A stretch of DNA of 64,000 bases from Streptomyces asiaticus (lineage in GTDB: Bacteria; Actinomycetota; Actinomycetes; Streptomycetales; Streptomycetaceae): NCBI RefSeq assembly GCF_018138715.1, contig NZ_JAGSHX010000006.1, positions 9,610,001-9,674,000 on the forward strand, read 5' to 3'. A program made the translations under genes and the position numbers. Positions 1-7,774 of this stretch are shown here, piece after piece; position 1 is the first letter of the stretch; every line of letters begins with the position of its first letter. A model generated the notes under the pieces. It saw nothing but the letters and a program-made list of their open reading frames with translations, was not told the origin of the DNA and searched no databases.

Positions 1-96
1 GCGCCGCCGGGGCTCGGGCAGCAGACCGATGTGGTGGTAGTGCCGCACGGTCCGGGAGGTGACTCCGACGAGCGCGGCGATTTCTCCGATGCGCAT
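1..96 (-). CDS. MerR-family regulator, N-terminal fragment at window edge
   Basis: The reverse strand from 96 reads MRIGEIAALVGVTSRTVRHY and continues with a helix ending in LLPEP. This is the typical winged-helix start of MerR regulators, which recognise a promoter and twist it for activation. Only about 31 residues are inside the window, so the effector domain and target cannot be judged. The start ATG is clear because the MerR signature begins at residue 1. It is transcribed away from the decayed secreted protein at 130-523. Confidence 0.8.
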   Translation of the reverse strand, partial: MRIGEIAALVGVTSRTVRHYHHIGLLPEPRRR

Positions 97-129
97 GTGG
101 CCAGTAGAAACCCTGCCGCTGCGACAAGG

Positions 130-523
130 TCAAGCGCGGCCGCCCGGCGGCCCCTCGACGGCGCCGATATCGGGGCGGCCGCGGTAGAGCGGGGCGCCAC
201 GGTAGTCACGGCCACCGTTGTCCGGGACGACGGTGCCGGTGCCGATCAGCGGTGAGTCCGGGCGGGGAGCGAAGCCCAGCGCGGTGCCCAGCCGCGGTCC
301 ACTGTCGGCCGTGCCGTACGGCCCGGACACCTCGGGGTTCACCAGCAGCGGGTCGCCCGTGCGCGCGGTGGGGTCGGTGGCGGGGACGGGCAGCGGTCCG
401 CGTGGTCTGTGCGGTGTGCGCGGCGGCGGGGTGCGCGACCAGTGTGGCCGCGCCGAGAGCGGCGGCCACGAGAAGGCCGAGCGGCCGTCGGCCGCGTCTG
501 ACGGATCGTCGTCCGGATGTCAT
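130..523 (-). pseudogene. Decayed secreted parallel beta-helix-type protein
   Basis: An ATG at 523 opens a classic signal peptide: twin basic stretch, hydrophobic LGLLVAAALGAATLVA, then AHPAAA. The continuation in that frame is nonsense. In another frame the segment 130-342 encodes a tail with DYRGAPLYRGRPDIGAVE, the usual C-terminus of secreted right-handed beta-helix (choice-of-anchor Q type) proteins of actinomycetes. The export signal and the last ~70 residues survive, in different frames, and the several hundred residues between them are gone. An internal deletion with frame loss is the simplest reading. Confidence 0.6.
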
Positions 524-611
524 TCGTCGAAGAGAAAGCGCTGTCACACGGAGCGTCAAGGGTCCGTCACTTCCGTAGCGGCCGTCCGGCGCCGAAGCCC
601 CCCGCACCGGC

Positions 612-1496
612 GGTGACCTGGCCGAGGCGCTCGGACTGCACCCGCGCGGCGCCGCCGACTTCCTCGACGCGCTGGTGGCCCTCGGATTCCTGGAGCGCTC
701 CGAGGGCGTGTACCGCAACAGCCCGTCCGCCGACACCTTTCTCGACCGCAGCAAGGCCACCTACGCGGGCGGCATCCTGGAGATGGCCAACAGCCGGCTG
801 TATCCCTTCTGGGGGTCGCTCACCGAGGCGCTGCACACCGGGAAACCGCAGAACGAGCACAAGCACGGCGGCGACGTATTCGACGCCATCTACCACGACC
901 AGGAGGGCCTCGAGCGATTCCTGCACGGAATGACCGGGCTCAGCATGGGCAAGGCGATGGTGATAGCCGAGCGGTTCCCCTGGGCCGACTGCCGGACCGT
1001 GCTGGACGTCGGCGGAGCGGTGGGCTGCGTCCCGGTGGCGGTGGCCCAGCGCCACCCCCATATGAGCGGCGGTGTCTTCGCGCTGCCCCGGGTGCGGCCC
1101 GTCTTCGAGAAATACGTGGCGTCCTTCGGCCTGGAGGACCGGCTCACCTTCCACGGTGGCGACTTCTTCACCGATGACCTGCCCCGCGCCGATGTGATCG
1201 TGCTGGGCCAGATCCTGCACGGCTGGGGCCTGGAGGAGAAGCGGCTGCTGCTGAAGGAGGCGTATGACGCGCTGCCCGACGGGGGAGCGGTCCTCGCCTA
1301 CGACGCCATCATCGACGACGACCGTAAGGAGAACACCTTCGGTCTGCTGGCCAGCCTGAACATGCTCATCGAGACCCGGTCCGGCTTCGAGTACCCGGCC
1401 GCCGGCGGCCGTGCCTGGCTGGCGGACACGGGGTTCAGCGGCAGCCGGATCGAACCGCTGACGGACGGCTACTCCATGCTGGTGGGCATCAAATAG
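612..1496 (+). pseudogene. 5'-truncated class I O-methyltransferase (TcmN/CrtF type)
   Basis: The body is a SAM-dependent O-methyltransferase of the pfam00891 type. It begins inside the dimerisation/winged-helix domain (GDLAEALGLHPRGAADFLDA, from 612), followed by the glycine-rich SAM loop VLDVGGAVG, FALPRVRP (usually DLP), FHGGDFF, and a catalytic-region histidine in LGQILHGWG. Family members are about 340 residues; roughly the first 50-60 are missing and no ribosome binding site precedes the homologous region. A GTG at 675 gives a 273-residue frame but lies within the conserved domain. Expression as a functional enzyme is doubtful. A 15-bp direct repeat (610-624 and 1496-1510) brackets the surviving segment. 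Confidence 0.7.
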
Positions 1497-1510
1497 CGGT
1501 GACCTGGCCG
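1496..1510. repeat. 15-bp direct repeat, second copy (first at 610-624)
   Basis: The sequence GCGGTGACCTGGCCG occurs at 610-624, at the truncated 5' edge of the O-methyltransferase, and again at 1496-1510, overlapping its stop codon. The copies delimit the remaining gene almost exactly. Confidence 0.6.
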
Positions 1511-1553
1511 CTCGGCCCGGCCCCGGGACCAACCCGGCGCCGGGCCGGAGCCG

Positions 1554-2372
1554 CTAGAAGCGGTAGCGCAGGATCCGGCCCACATTCCGGAAACCGGGCA
1601 GATGCGCCATCACCCGCATGCTCATCCGGCCGGAGGCCGGCATCTTCTCCACCCCCGGCATGTCCACGCTGCGCACCGCGTCGAGGCAGGTCAGCCCCGG
1701 GTGCCAGGTCTCGACCTCATGGGGGTCGTCCAGGCCCCAGTGGAGAGTGGCGCCCGCGTTGCGCACCGCGGGGACCATCTTCTGGAGCCGGATGCCCAGC
1801 GGCCCGTAGACATCGAAGAGCAGCTGGCCGCTGGGGAACCGCTCGGTGATCCGCTGGATCAGCCGCTTGCCCTCCTCCTTGCGCAGATACATCGTCAGCC
1901 CCTCGGCGACGACCACGGCGGGCCGGTCGTCCGGCACCTCGCGCAGCCATGCCTCATCGGTCACCGAGGCGCCGACCATCTCGTAGTTCCCCGACGGCTC
2001 GGGCAGCAGCCGCCGGCGCAGATCGATCACCTCGGGGTAGTCGACGTCGAGCCAGCGCACCGACGACGGCGGGTCGAGGCGCTGCACCCGGGTGTCGAGA
2101 CCGCACGCGAGATGGAGCACGGTCGCCTTCTGATGCTCGGCCAGGAACTCCAAGGCCCAGTCGTCGAGCTGTTTCGCCCGCAGGGCGATGCCGACCGCCG
2201 TCGTGTCCGTCATCCCCGTTTTGCCGAAGTCGTAGGCCACGCGCTCCACGGCCTCCCGGGCCGCGTGGTCGTGCAGGATGGAGTCGGGTGAACGGCTGTC
2301 CACCGCCCTGCCGTACAGCGTGGCGAGCAAGGTCTCCTGAGCGCCGCTGAGAGTGATCTTTTCGCGATCCAT
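1554..2372 (-). CDS. Class I SAM methyltransferase, LCM/TcmP family
   Basis: The 272-residue protein belongs to the leucine carboxyl methyltransferase-like family (pfam04072), which includes TcmP-type carboxyl or O-methyltransferases of polyketide pathways. Visible motifs are the SAM loop TVLHLACGLDTRVQRL, the acidic WLDVDYPEVIDLRRRLLP and VVVAEGLTMYL after strand four. The C-terminal half is the family's usual cap domain. The start at 2372 was chosen over an upstream in-frame ATG because GAGGAA sits 6 nt before it. It stands alone between a truncated methyltransferase and hmp, so its substrate cannot be inferred. Confidence 0.82.
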   Translation of the reverse strand: MDREKITLSGAQETLLATLYGRAVDSRSPDSILHDHAAREAVERVAYDFGKTGMTDTTAVGIALRAKQLDDWALEFLAEHQKATVLHLACGLDTRVQRLDPPSSVRWLDVDYPEVIDLRRRLLPEPSGNYEMVGASVTDEAWLREVPDDRPAVVVAEGLTMYLRKEEGKRLIQRITERFPSGQLLFDVYGPLGIRLQKMVPAVRNAGATLHWGLDDPHEVETWHPGLTCLDAVRSVDMPGVEKMPASGRMSMRVMAHLPGFRNVGRILRYRF

Positions 2373-2539
2373 GGTTCCTCGTCGATGTGGGGGTACCGGA
2401 CGGACCATTCCGTACGGTTGCGTAGGGAATGGGCAGAACCCGTGTCCGTACGGTCCCACGTTCCCCCCGGCAAAAGCGACCGGCCCCTGGGCCATTCGAG
2501 TTCATCCGGCCAACATCGGGCGGACGGGCGCGGTGAGCG

Positions 2540-3751
2540 TCAGTGGTCCTCGCCGTGGTCCCGCGTCAGCCACAGATCGGGGCCGAAGACCTCGTAGTGG
2601 ATCGCGGAGGGGTGCACACCCCGCTCCAGCAACTGGGTCCGCACCGACCGCATGAAGGGCATCGGCCCGCACAGATACGCCTGCACGCCGTCCGGGATCT
2701 CGATGCCGGACAGGTCGACGCGGCCGGTGCGCTCGGCCGGCCAGTGGCCCTCGGGCCGCTCGTACCACGTATGGGCGGTGCCCCGCGCCAGCTTGGTGAC
2801 CAGCCGCTCCTGGTCTTCGCGCAGGGCGTGGTCGGCGGCGGAGCGGTCGGCGTGGACGGCGATGACCGGGGCCTGGTGCCCGCGGGCCGTCAGCTCCTCC
2901 AGCATGGCCACCATCGGGGTGCAGCCGATCCCGGCGGAGGCGAGCAGCAGCGGTGTGTCCGTGCCGTCGAGCACGACATCGCCGTAGGGCGCGGAGACGG
3001 TGAGCTCGTCGCCCTCGTGGATGTGGTCGTGGAGGTGGCCGGAGACCTCACCGGCCGGGCCCTCGCCCGCGGCCTCGCGCTTGACGGAGAAGGAGCGCAC
3101 GGTGGCGCCGGGGGCGTTGGTCAGGCTGTACTGGCGGATCTGCCGCGCTTCGTCGGCCAGTTCCACCTGCACCGAGACATACTGGCCCGCCGTGAACGCC
3201 GGGGCGGGGCGGCCGTCCGCCGGACGGATCCGGAAGGTGGCCACATCCGCGGTCTCCCGGACCCGCTCGACCACCTCCCACTGCCGCCAGGTCCCGCCGG
3301 CCAGCACGCCCTGCTCCGCGTACAGCCGCCGCTCGATCTCGATCAGGGCGTTGGCCATCAGCCAGTACACCTCGTCCCAGGCGGCGGCCACCTCCTCGGT
3401 GGCCGCGTCGCCGAGCACCTCCGCGATGGCGGCGGACAGATGACGGTGCACCACCGGATACTGCGCGGCGCTCACCCCGAGCGAGGCGTGCTTGTGGGCG
3501 ATCCGGCTCAGCAGGGCGTCGGGGCGGGTGCCCGGCCGCTCCACCAGGGCGGTGGCGAACGCGGCGATCGCGCCCGCGAGGGCCTGCCGTTGGGTGCCCG
3601 CGGCCTGGTTGGCCCGGTTGAACATGTTCCTCAGCAGTTCGGGGTGGGCCGTGAAGAGCTTCCGGTAGAACAGCTCGGTGATGGTGCCGATGGCCTCACC
3701 AACGGTGGGAAGCGTGGCGCGGACGGTCTCGGCGGACTTCTGGGAGAGCAT
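2540..3751 (-). CDS. hmp: Flavohemoprotein, nitric oxide dioxygenase
   Basis: The 403-residue protein has a globin domain (about 1-145, beginning MLSQKSAETVRATLP), an FAD-binding reductase domain (RQYSLTNAPG) and an NAD-binding domain (GIGCTPMVAMLEEL). It converts NO and O2 to nitrate using NAD(P)H. nsrR lies immediately upstream on the same strand. The start is uncertain. ATG 3751 gives the family's standard length and leaves an NsrR-type operator (3762-3784) upstream. ATG 3808 has a better GGAGGT Shine-Dalgarno, would add 19 residues and put the operator inside the coding region. I prefer 3751 on family length and operator logic. Confidence 0.9.
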   Translation of the reverse strand: MLSQKSAETVRATLPTVGEAIGTITELFYRKLFTAHPELLRNMFNRANQAAGTQRQALAGAIAAFATALVERPGTRPDALLSRIAHKHASLGVSAAQYPVVHRHLSAAIAEVLGDAATEEVAAAWDEVYWLMANALIEIERRLYAEQGVLAGGTWRQWEVVERVRETADVATFRIRPADGRPAPAFTAGQYVSVQVELADEARQIRQYSLTNAPGATVRSFSVKREAAGEGPAGEVSGHLHDHIHEGDELTVSAPYGDVVLDGTDTPLLLASAGIGCTPMVAMLEELTARGHQAPVIAVHADRSAADHALREDQERLVTKLARGTAHTWYERPEGHWPAERTGRVDLSGIEIPDGVQAYLCGPMPFMRSVRTQLLERGVHPSAIHYEVFGPDLWLTRDHGEDH

Positions 3752-3761
3752 GAGCGGGCCT

Positions 3762-3784
3762 AACTGGTATCTCAGATTCGTATT
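3762..3784 (-). promoter_or_regulatory. NsrR-type operator upstream of hmp
   Basis: On the minus strand two 11-bp half-sites, AATACGAATCT and AGATACCAGTT, are separated by one base, with 7 of 11 positions dyad-symmetric. The left half and first bases of the right half are identical to the site in front of nsrR (4340-4362). The 11-1-11 geometry matches what is reported for Streptomyces NsrR. It lies 11 bp upstream of the preferred hmp start. Confidence 0.75.
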
Positions 3785-3873
3785 CAACGGCATGGGTGAA
3801 CCGGGCATGGTGACCTCCGTGTCAGCACGGCTCGGTGGGATGGGATCCGGGGTCCGTGACGCGGACGGCGGCC

Positions 3874-4323
3874 TCATGGGGACAGTCCGGGTGCGCGCCC
3901 GACCAGCCCCAGCAGTACCGGGCCGGTCGGGGACGCCACCAGATCGTCGACCGTGAGGGGGTCGAGCGAGGCGAGGAACGCCTCCTGCGCCCGGCGCAGC
4001 GCCATCCGCAGCCGGCAGCCCTGCCGCAGCGGACACGGCACATCCCCCTCGCAGTCGACGACATCGCCGACCCCCTCGAGCTCCCGGACCAGCTGGCCGA
4101 CCGAGGCGGTGCGCCCGGTCGTGGTGAGCGTCAGCCCGCCGCCCCGTCCGCGCCGTGTCTCGATCAGACCCAGGTGTTGTAGCCGGGCCGCGACCTTGGC
4201 CAGATGGCTGTACGGCACCTGCATCTCCTCGGCGACCTGCCGGGCGGTGCAGGGCTCGGCGCCGGTGACCGCCAGCCGCATGATCGTGCGGAGCGCCAGG
4301 TCCGTTGACTTCGTCAGCCGCAT
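3874..4323 (-). CDS. nsrR: Rrf2-family nitric oxide-sensing repressor NsrR
   Basis: The 149-residue winged-helix Rrf2 regulator starts MRLTKSTDLALRTIMRLAV. The cluster ligands expected for the Streptomyces [4Fe-4S] NsrR are all present: Asp8 and three cysteines in DCEGDVPCPLRQGC (Cys91, Cys97, Cys103). NO damages the cluster and releases the repressor from hmp and from its own promoter. The divergence of the two genes' operators from other sequence, and their near identity to each other, support autoregulation and control of the downstream hmp. Confidence 0.92.
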   Translation of the reverse strand: MRLTKSTDLALRTIMRLAVTGAEPCTARQVAEEMQVPYSHLAKVAARLQHLGLIETRRGRGGGLTLTTTGRTASVGQLVRELEGVGDVVDCEGDVPCPLRQGCRLRMALRRAQEAFLASLDPLTVDDLVASPTGPVLLGLVGRAPGLSP

Positions 4324-4339
4324 TGCGGCAGATTACGAT

Positions 4340-4362
4340 AATACGAATCTGAGATGCAATTT
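4340..4362 (-). promoter_or_regulatory. NsrR-type operator upstream of nsrR
   Basis: AATACGAATCT, one base, then AGATGCAATTT: two 11-bp half-sites with the same left arm as the hmp site. The flanking DNA is unusually AT-rich for this genome. It begins 17 bp upstream of the nsrR ATG, where it would overlap the promoter, so autorepression is likely. Confidence 0.75.
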
Positions 4363-4414
4363 ATAGCGGCGTGTTCCGGCCTCCGGCGTACGGGTGTTCC
4401 GGCCACGGCGCCGG

Positions 4415-5629
4415 TCAGGCCTCGCCGGGCGGCCGCCCGCGCAGCGCCCGCGTCACCGACCAGGCGACGGACACCATGGGCACGGCCACCACCGCCCCGA
4501 CCACCCCCGCCACGATGCTCCCGGCGATGACCGAAATCGCCACCACCACCGGATGGAGCCGCACCGCCCAGCTCATCACCAGCGGATGCAGCACATGGCC
4601 CTCGAACTGACCGACCGCCACGATCAGCAACAGCACCACGGCCGCGATGGCCGGACCCCGCCCGGCCAGGGCCACCACCGTCGCCACCGCCAGCGCGATC
4701 GGCGAACCGATCAGCGGGACGAACGTCGCGAAGAAGACCAGCAGCGTCAGCGGCAGGGCCAGCGGCACCCGCAGCAGGAACAACGCGATGCCGACCAGGG
4801 CCGCGTTGGAGGCGGCCACGACGATGATGCCCCGGGTGTACCCGGCGAAGGTGGTCCACGCCGCCCGCGCCGCACGCTCCCACGGGGAGCGGGCGCGCTC
4901 GGGGAGCTGGCCCCGGAACCACTGCCACATCCGGTCGCCGGAATGGATGAAGAAGATCGAACAGAACAGGGCCAGGAACAGTGCCGTGCCCGCCTCCACG
5001 ACCCGCCCGGCGCTGCTGAGCGCCCTGCTGATCAGCGTCGCGCGATGCCGTGACACAAAGGCGGTGACCTTGTCGTGGGTCCCCGACAGCACCCCGTGCC
5101 GCACATGGAACGGCGGCCCCTCCAGCCACCGCTCGATCCGGCCGATCCCGCCGCGCAGCTCACCCACCAGCCGACCCGCCTCCGCGGCCGCCGCGTTCCC
5201 CACCAGCGCCAGCAGCCCCAACACCGCGAACAGCGTGCCGAACACCGCCAGCGCCACCGCCAGCGGCCTGGGACACACCCGCGCCAGCAGATCGGCCAGC
5301 GGGCGCAGCAACGCGGTGGCCACCAGCGCCAGGAACACCGCGATCGCGACGAGCTCGAACCGCCCCAGCACCGTGAACGCCAGATAGACGGCCACCCCGA
5401 TGACCATCAGACGCCATGTGTACGCGGCGGTCAGCCGCAGCCCGGGATGGACCCGTCCGTTCTCGTCCCCCGCCCGGCGCACCGCCGCCGTCAGGGCCGC
5501 GGAGCCGGAGCGGCGGGCCCGCGCCACCGCCCGCGAGGCCCGCCCCGCCGGTCCGCCCGCCACCCCACGCCGAGGGCGTACGCCCCGGCCTCCCGGCCGC
5601 TCGGGCGGGGGAGGAGAGTCGCTGCTCAC
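4415..5629 (-). CDS. AI-2E family (PerM-like) membrane transporter
   Basis: The 404-residue protein has a ~65-residue Arg/Ala/Gly-rich cytoplasmic N-terminus, then two hydrophobic segments (LMVIGVAVYLAFTVLGRF and a neighbour), a large soluble loop, and a cluster of C-terminal membrane helices including FATFVPLIGSPIALAVATVV and VIAGSIVAGVVGAVVAVPM. This order is that of pfam01594, putative efflux permeases named for TqsA. The GTG start has only a weak ribosome binding site, so the true N-terminus could be further in. No linked gene suggests a substrate. Confidence 0.85.
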   Translation of the reverse strand: MSSDSPPPPERPGGRGVRPRRGVAGGPAGRASRAVARARRSGSAALTAAVRRAGDENGRVHPGLRLTAAYTWRLMVIGVAVYLAFTVLGRFELVAIAVFLALVATALLRPLADLLARVCPRPLAVALAVFGTLFAVLGLLALVGNAAAAEAGRLVGELRGGIGRIERWLEGPPFHVRHGVLSGTHDKVTAFVSRHRATLISRALSSAGRVVEAGTALFLALFCSIFFIHSGDRMWQWFRGQLPERARSPWERAARAAWTTFAGYTRGIIVVAASNAALVGIALFLLRVPLALPLTLLVFFATFVPLIGSPIALAVATVVALAGRGPAIAAVVLLLIVAVGQFEGHVLHPLVMSWAVRLHPVVVAISVIAGSIVAGVVGAVVAVPMVSVAWSVTRALRGRPPGEA

Positions 5630-5740
5630 GTCGGCGCCACCGCCTTCTGCGTCCGGTCCTGCGCGGCGGAAGAGGATGGTGATTCATCCTGCTACGTACA
5701 GATTCAATCAGGGTTGCCGTCCGGGCGCCGGACACCTCTT

Positions 5741-5809
5741 CCCGGCGCGGCGGCCCTCATGTCCCCGGCGCGGCGGCCCTCGTGTCCCCGGCGCGGCGGC
5801 CGTCCTCGC
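5741..5809. repeat. Three 23-bp tandem repeats
   Basis: Units starting CCCGGCGCGGCGGCC begin at 5741, 5764 and 5787. The first two differ by one base and the third drifts at its end. They lie in the gap between the divergent AI-2E transporter and the aminotransferase-like gene, where the promoters of both should be. Confidence 0.8.
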
Positions 5810-5888
5810 CCCCTGCCGTTCCGCACCCGGGCCCGCCTAAGATCGCCCTGGTCACCCGCTCGCCAAGGCACTCTGCAAGGAGCCGCTC

Positions 5889-7109
5889 GTGACATACGAC
5901 ATCACCGCCATCCGCGCACAGTTCCCCGCGCTGAAGGCCGGGTCGGCCCACTTCGACGGCCCGGGAGGCACCCAGACCCCGCTCCCCGTCATCGAGTCCA
6001 TCTCCGACGCGCTGGCCAACCCCCTGGCCAACCGCGGCCACCTCACCGCGGGGGAGCGCAACGCCGAGGCCCTGGTCCAGTCGGCCCGGGGGGCCATGGC
6101 CGATCTGCTCGGCGCCGACCCGGCCGGGATCGTCTTCGGGCGCAGCGCCACCGCCCTCATCTACGACTTCTCCCGCACCCTCGCCAAGACCTGGTCGCCG
6201 GGCGACGAGGTGGTGGTGTCCCGGCTGGACCACGACTCCAACATCCGCCCGTGGGTCCAGGCCGCCGAGGCCGCCGGGGCCACCGTGCGCTGGGCCGACT
6301 TCGACCCCGCCACCGGCGAGCTGACCCCCGATGACATCAGCGCCCAGCTCGGCGACCGCACCCGGCTGGTCGCGGTCACCGCCGCCTCGAACCTGATCGG
6401 CACCCGCCCGGACATCCCGGAGATCTCCCGGCGGGTGCACGCGGCCGGGGCGCTGCTCCACGTCGACGGCGTGCACTACGCCGCCCACGCCCATGTCGAC
6501 ATCCGGCGGCTCGGAGCGGACTTCTTCGTCTGCTCCCCCTACAAGTTCCTCGGCCCCCACCTCGGCGTGCTGGCAGCCGACCCCGAGCTCCTGGAGACCC
6601 TGACCCCGGACAAGCTGCTCCCGTCGACGAACGCCGTCCCCGAGCGCTTCGAATTCGGCACCCTGCCCTATGAATTCCTCGCCGGCACCCGCGCCGCCGT
6701 CGACTTCCTCGCCACCCTGGACCCCGGCGCGGAAGGAAGCCGCAGGGACCGGCTGGCATCGTCGTTCGCGGCCCTCGAGGAGCACGAGGCCACGCTGCGC
6801 GGGCGCATCGACGAGGGGCTGGCCGCAATGGACCCGCTCACCATCCACTCCCGTGCTGTGGACCGCACCCCGACCGTGCTGCTGACCATCGACGGCCGCG
6901 ACACCACCGACGCCTACCGCTACCTCGCCGGCCGTGGCGTCGACGCCCCCTCCGGTTCGTTCTACGCGGTGGAGGCATCCCGCAGGCTGGGCCTGGGCGA
7001 CACCGGTGGGCTGCGTATCGGCCTGGCCCCCTACACCAGTGCCGAGGACGTGGACCGGCTGCTGGAGGCGCTCTCGGACTTCCTGCGCACTCCGGCCCCG
7101 CGCGGCTGA
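5889..7109 (+). CDS. Cysteine desulfurase-like class V aminotransferase
   Basis: The 406-residue PLP enzyme resembles the VC1184-type family of cysteine desulfurase homologues (TIGR01976). Features are FDGPGGTQTP near the N-terminus, RLDHDSNIRPW, VTAASNLIGT, HVDGVHYAAHAHVDI with the PLP-contacting aspartate, and SPYKFLGPHLG with the Schiff-base lysine. Family members are related to NifS/SufS but usually lie outside Fe-S operons, and their reaction is not settled. The GTG start follows AAGGAG. It is monocistronic and converges on the TetR gene downstream. Confidence 0.82.
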   Translation: MTYDITAIRAQFPALKAGSAHFDGPGGTQTPLPVIESISDALANPLANRGHLTAGERNAEALVQSARGAMADLLGADPAGIVFGRSATALIYDFSRTLAKTWSPGDEVVVSRLDHDSNIRPWVQAAEAAGATVRWADFDPATGELTPDDISAQLGDRTRLVAVTAASNLIGTRPDIPEISRRVHAAGALLHVDGVHYAAHAHVDIRRLGADFFVCSPYKFLGPHLGVLAADPELLETLTPDKLLPSTNAVPERFEFGTLPYEFLAGTRAAVDFLATLDPGAEGSRRDRLASSFAALEEHEATLRGRIDEGLAAMDPLTIHSRAVDRTPTVLLTIDGRDTTDAYRYLAGRGVDAPSGSFYAVEASRRLGLGDTGGLRIGLAPYTSAEDVDRLLEALSDFLRTPAPRG

Positions 7110-7134
7110 CTCACCCGGCGCCCACCAGCCGGTC

Positions 7135-7704
7135 TCATGTCTCGGTGGCGTGCCCTTCGAGCAGCTCCGCCACGAGTCCGCGGGCATGCGCGGCGTCGAG
7201 CCCGGCGGGGCGGAAGAGGATGCGGTACATCAAGGGCGCCACGATGTGGTCGACGACCGTCTCGACGCCGGGGGTGTCCTCCCCGCGTTCGGCCGCGCGG
7301 GTCAGGATGACATCGACCTGGTCGGCGGCGTAGGCCGAGCACTGGCCGGCGTTGCTGCCGTCCGGGTCGCCGAGCAGGGCGTCGCGGATGTAGGCACGCC
7401 CGGCCGGGGAGGCCATCTCGTCGAGGAACTGCTCGGCCCAGGCCGTCAGATCGGACTCCAGACCGCCGTGGTCCTGGGGCGTGGTCTCGGGCCGCAGACG
7501 CTCGACCGCGACATCCGACAGCAGTTGGCTGAGGTCTCCCCAGCGGCGGTAGATCGTGGAGGGGGTGACGCCCGCGCGCTGGGCGATCAGCGGCACCGTG
7601 AGACCGTCGCGGCCCACCTCCGCCTCCAGTTCGCGCACGGCGGTGTGCACCGATGCCTGGACCCGGGCGCTGCGCCCCCCGGGGCGCACCATCTGCCTGC
7701 TCAT
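7135..7704 (-). CDS. TetR/AcrR-family repressor of the amidase/MBL locus
   Basis: The 189-residue regulator has an N-terminal helix-turn-helix with TVPLIAQRAGVTPSTIYRRW and a C-terminal helical ligand domain rich in acidic residues. The same GCAA-N5-TTGC motif occurs in front of this gene (7720-7732), before the GatC-like/amidase pair (9414-9426, one mismatch) and before the MBL hydrolase (9460-9472). This predicts autoregulation plus control of the three enzyme genes to its right. The inducer is probably the amide or lactone they process, which is inference. Confidence 0.85.
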   Translation of the reverse strand: MSRQMVRPGGRSARVQASVHTAVRELEAEVGRDGLTVPLIAQRAGVTPSTIYRRWGDLSQLLSDVAVERLRPETTPQDHGGLESDLTAWAEQFLDEMASPAGRAYIRDALLGDPDGSNAGQCSAYAADQVDVILTRAAERGEDTPGVETVVDHIVAPLMYRILFRPAGLDAAHARGLVAELLEGHATET

Positions 7705-7719
7705 TCATCCCACCTTAAA

Positions 7720-7732
7720 GCAAATCTGTTGC
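7720..7732. promoter_or_regulatory. Putative TetR operator at the regulator promoter
   Basis: GCAAATCTGTTGC fits GCAA-N5-TTGC. The wider context CTTAAAGCAAA closely matches CTTAAGGCAAA before the MBL gene. It starts 16 bp upstream of the TetR start codon. Confidence 0.65.
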
Positions 7733-7774
7733 TTCTGGGGAGGCGGTGCGTCCCGGGGCCGCTCAGTGGACGCG

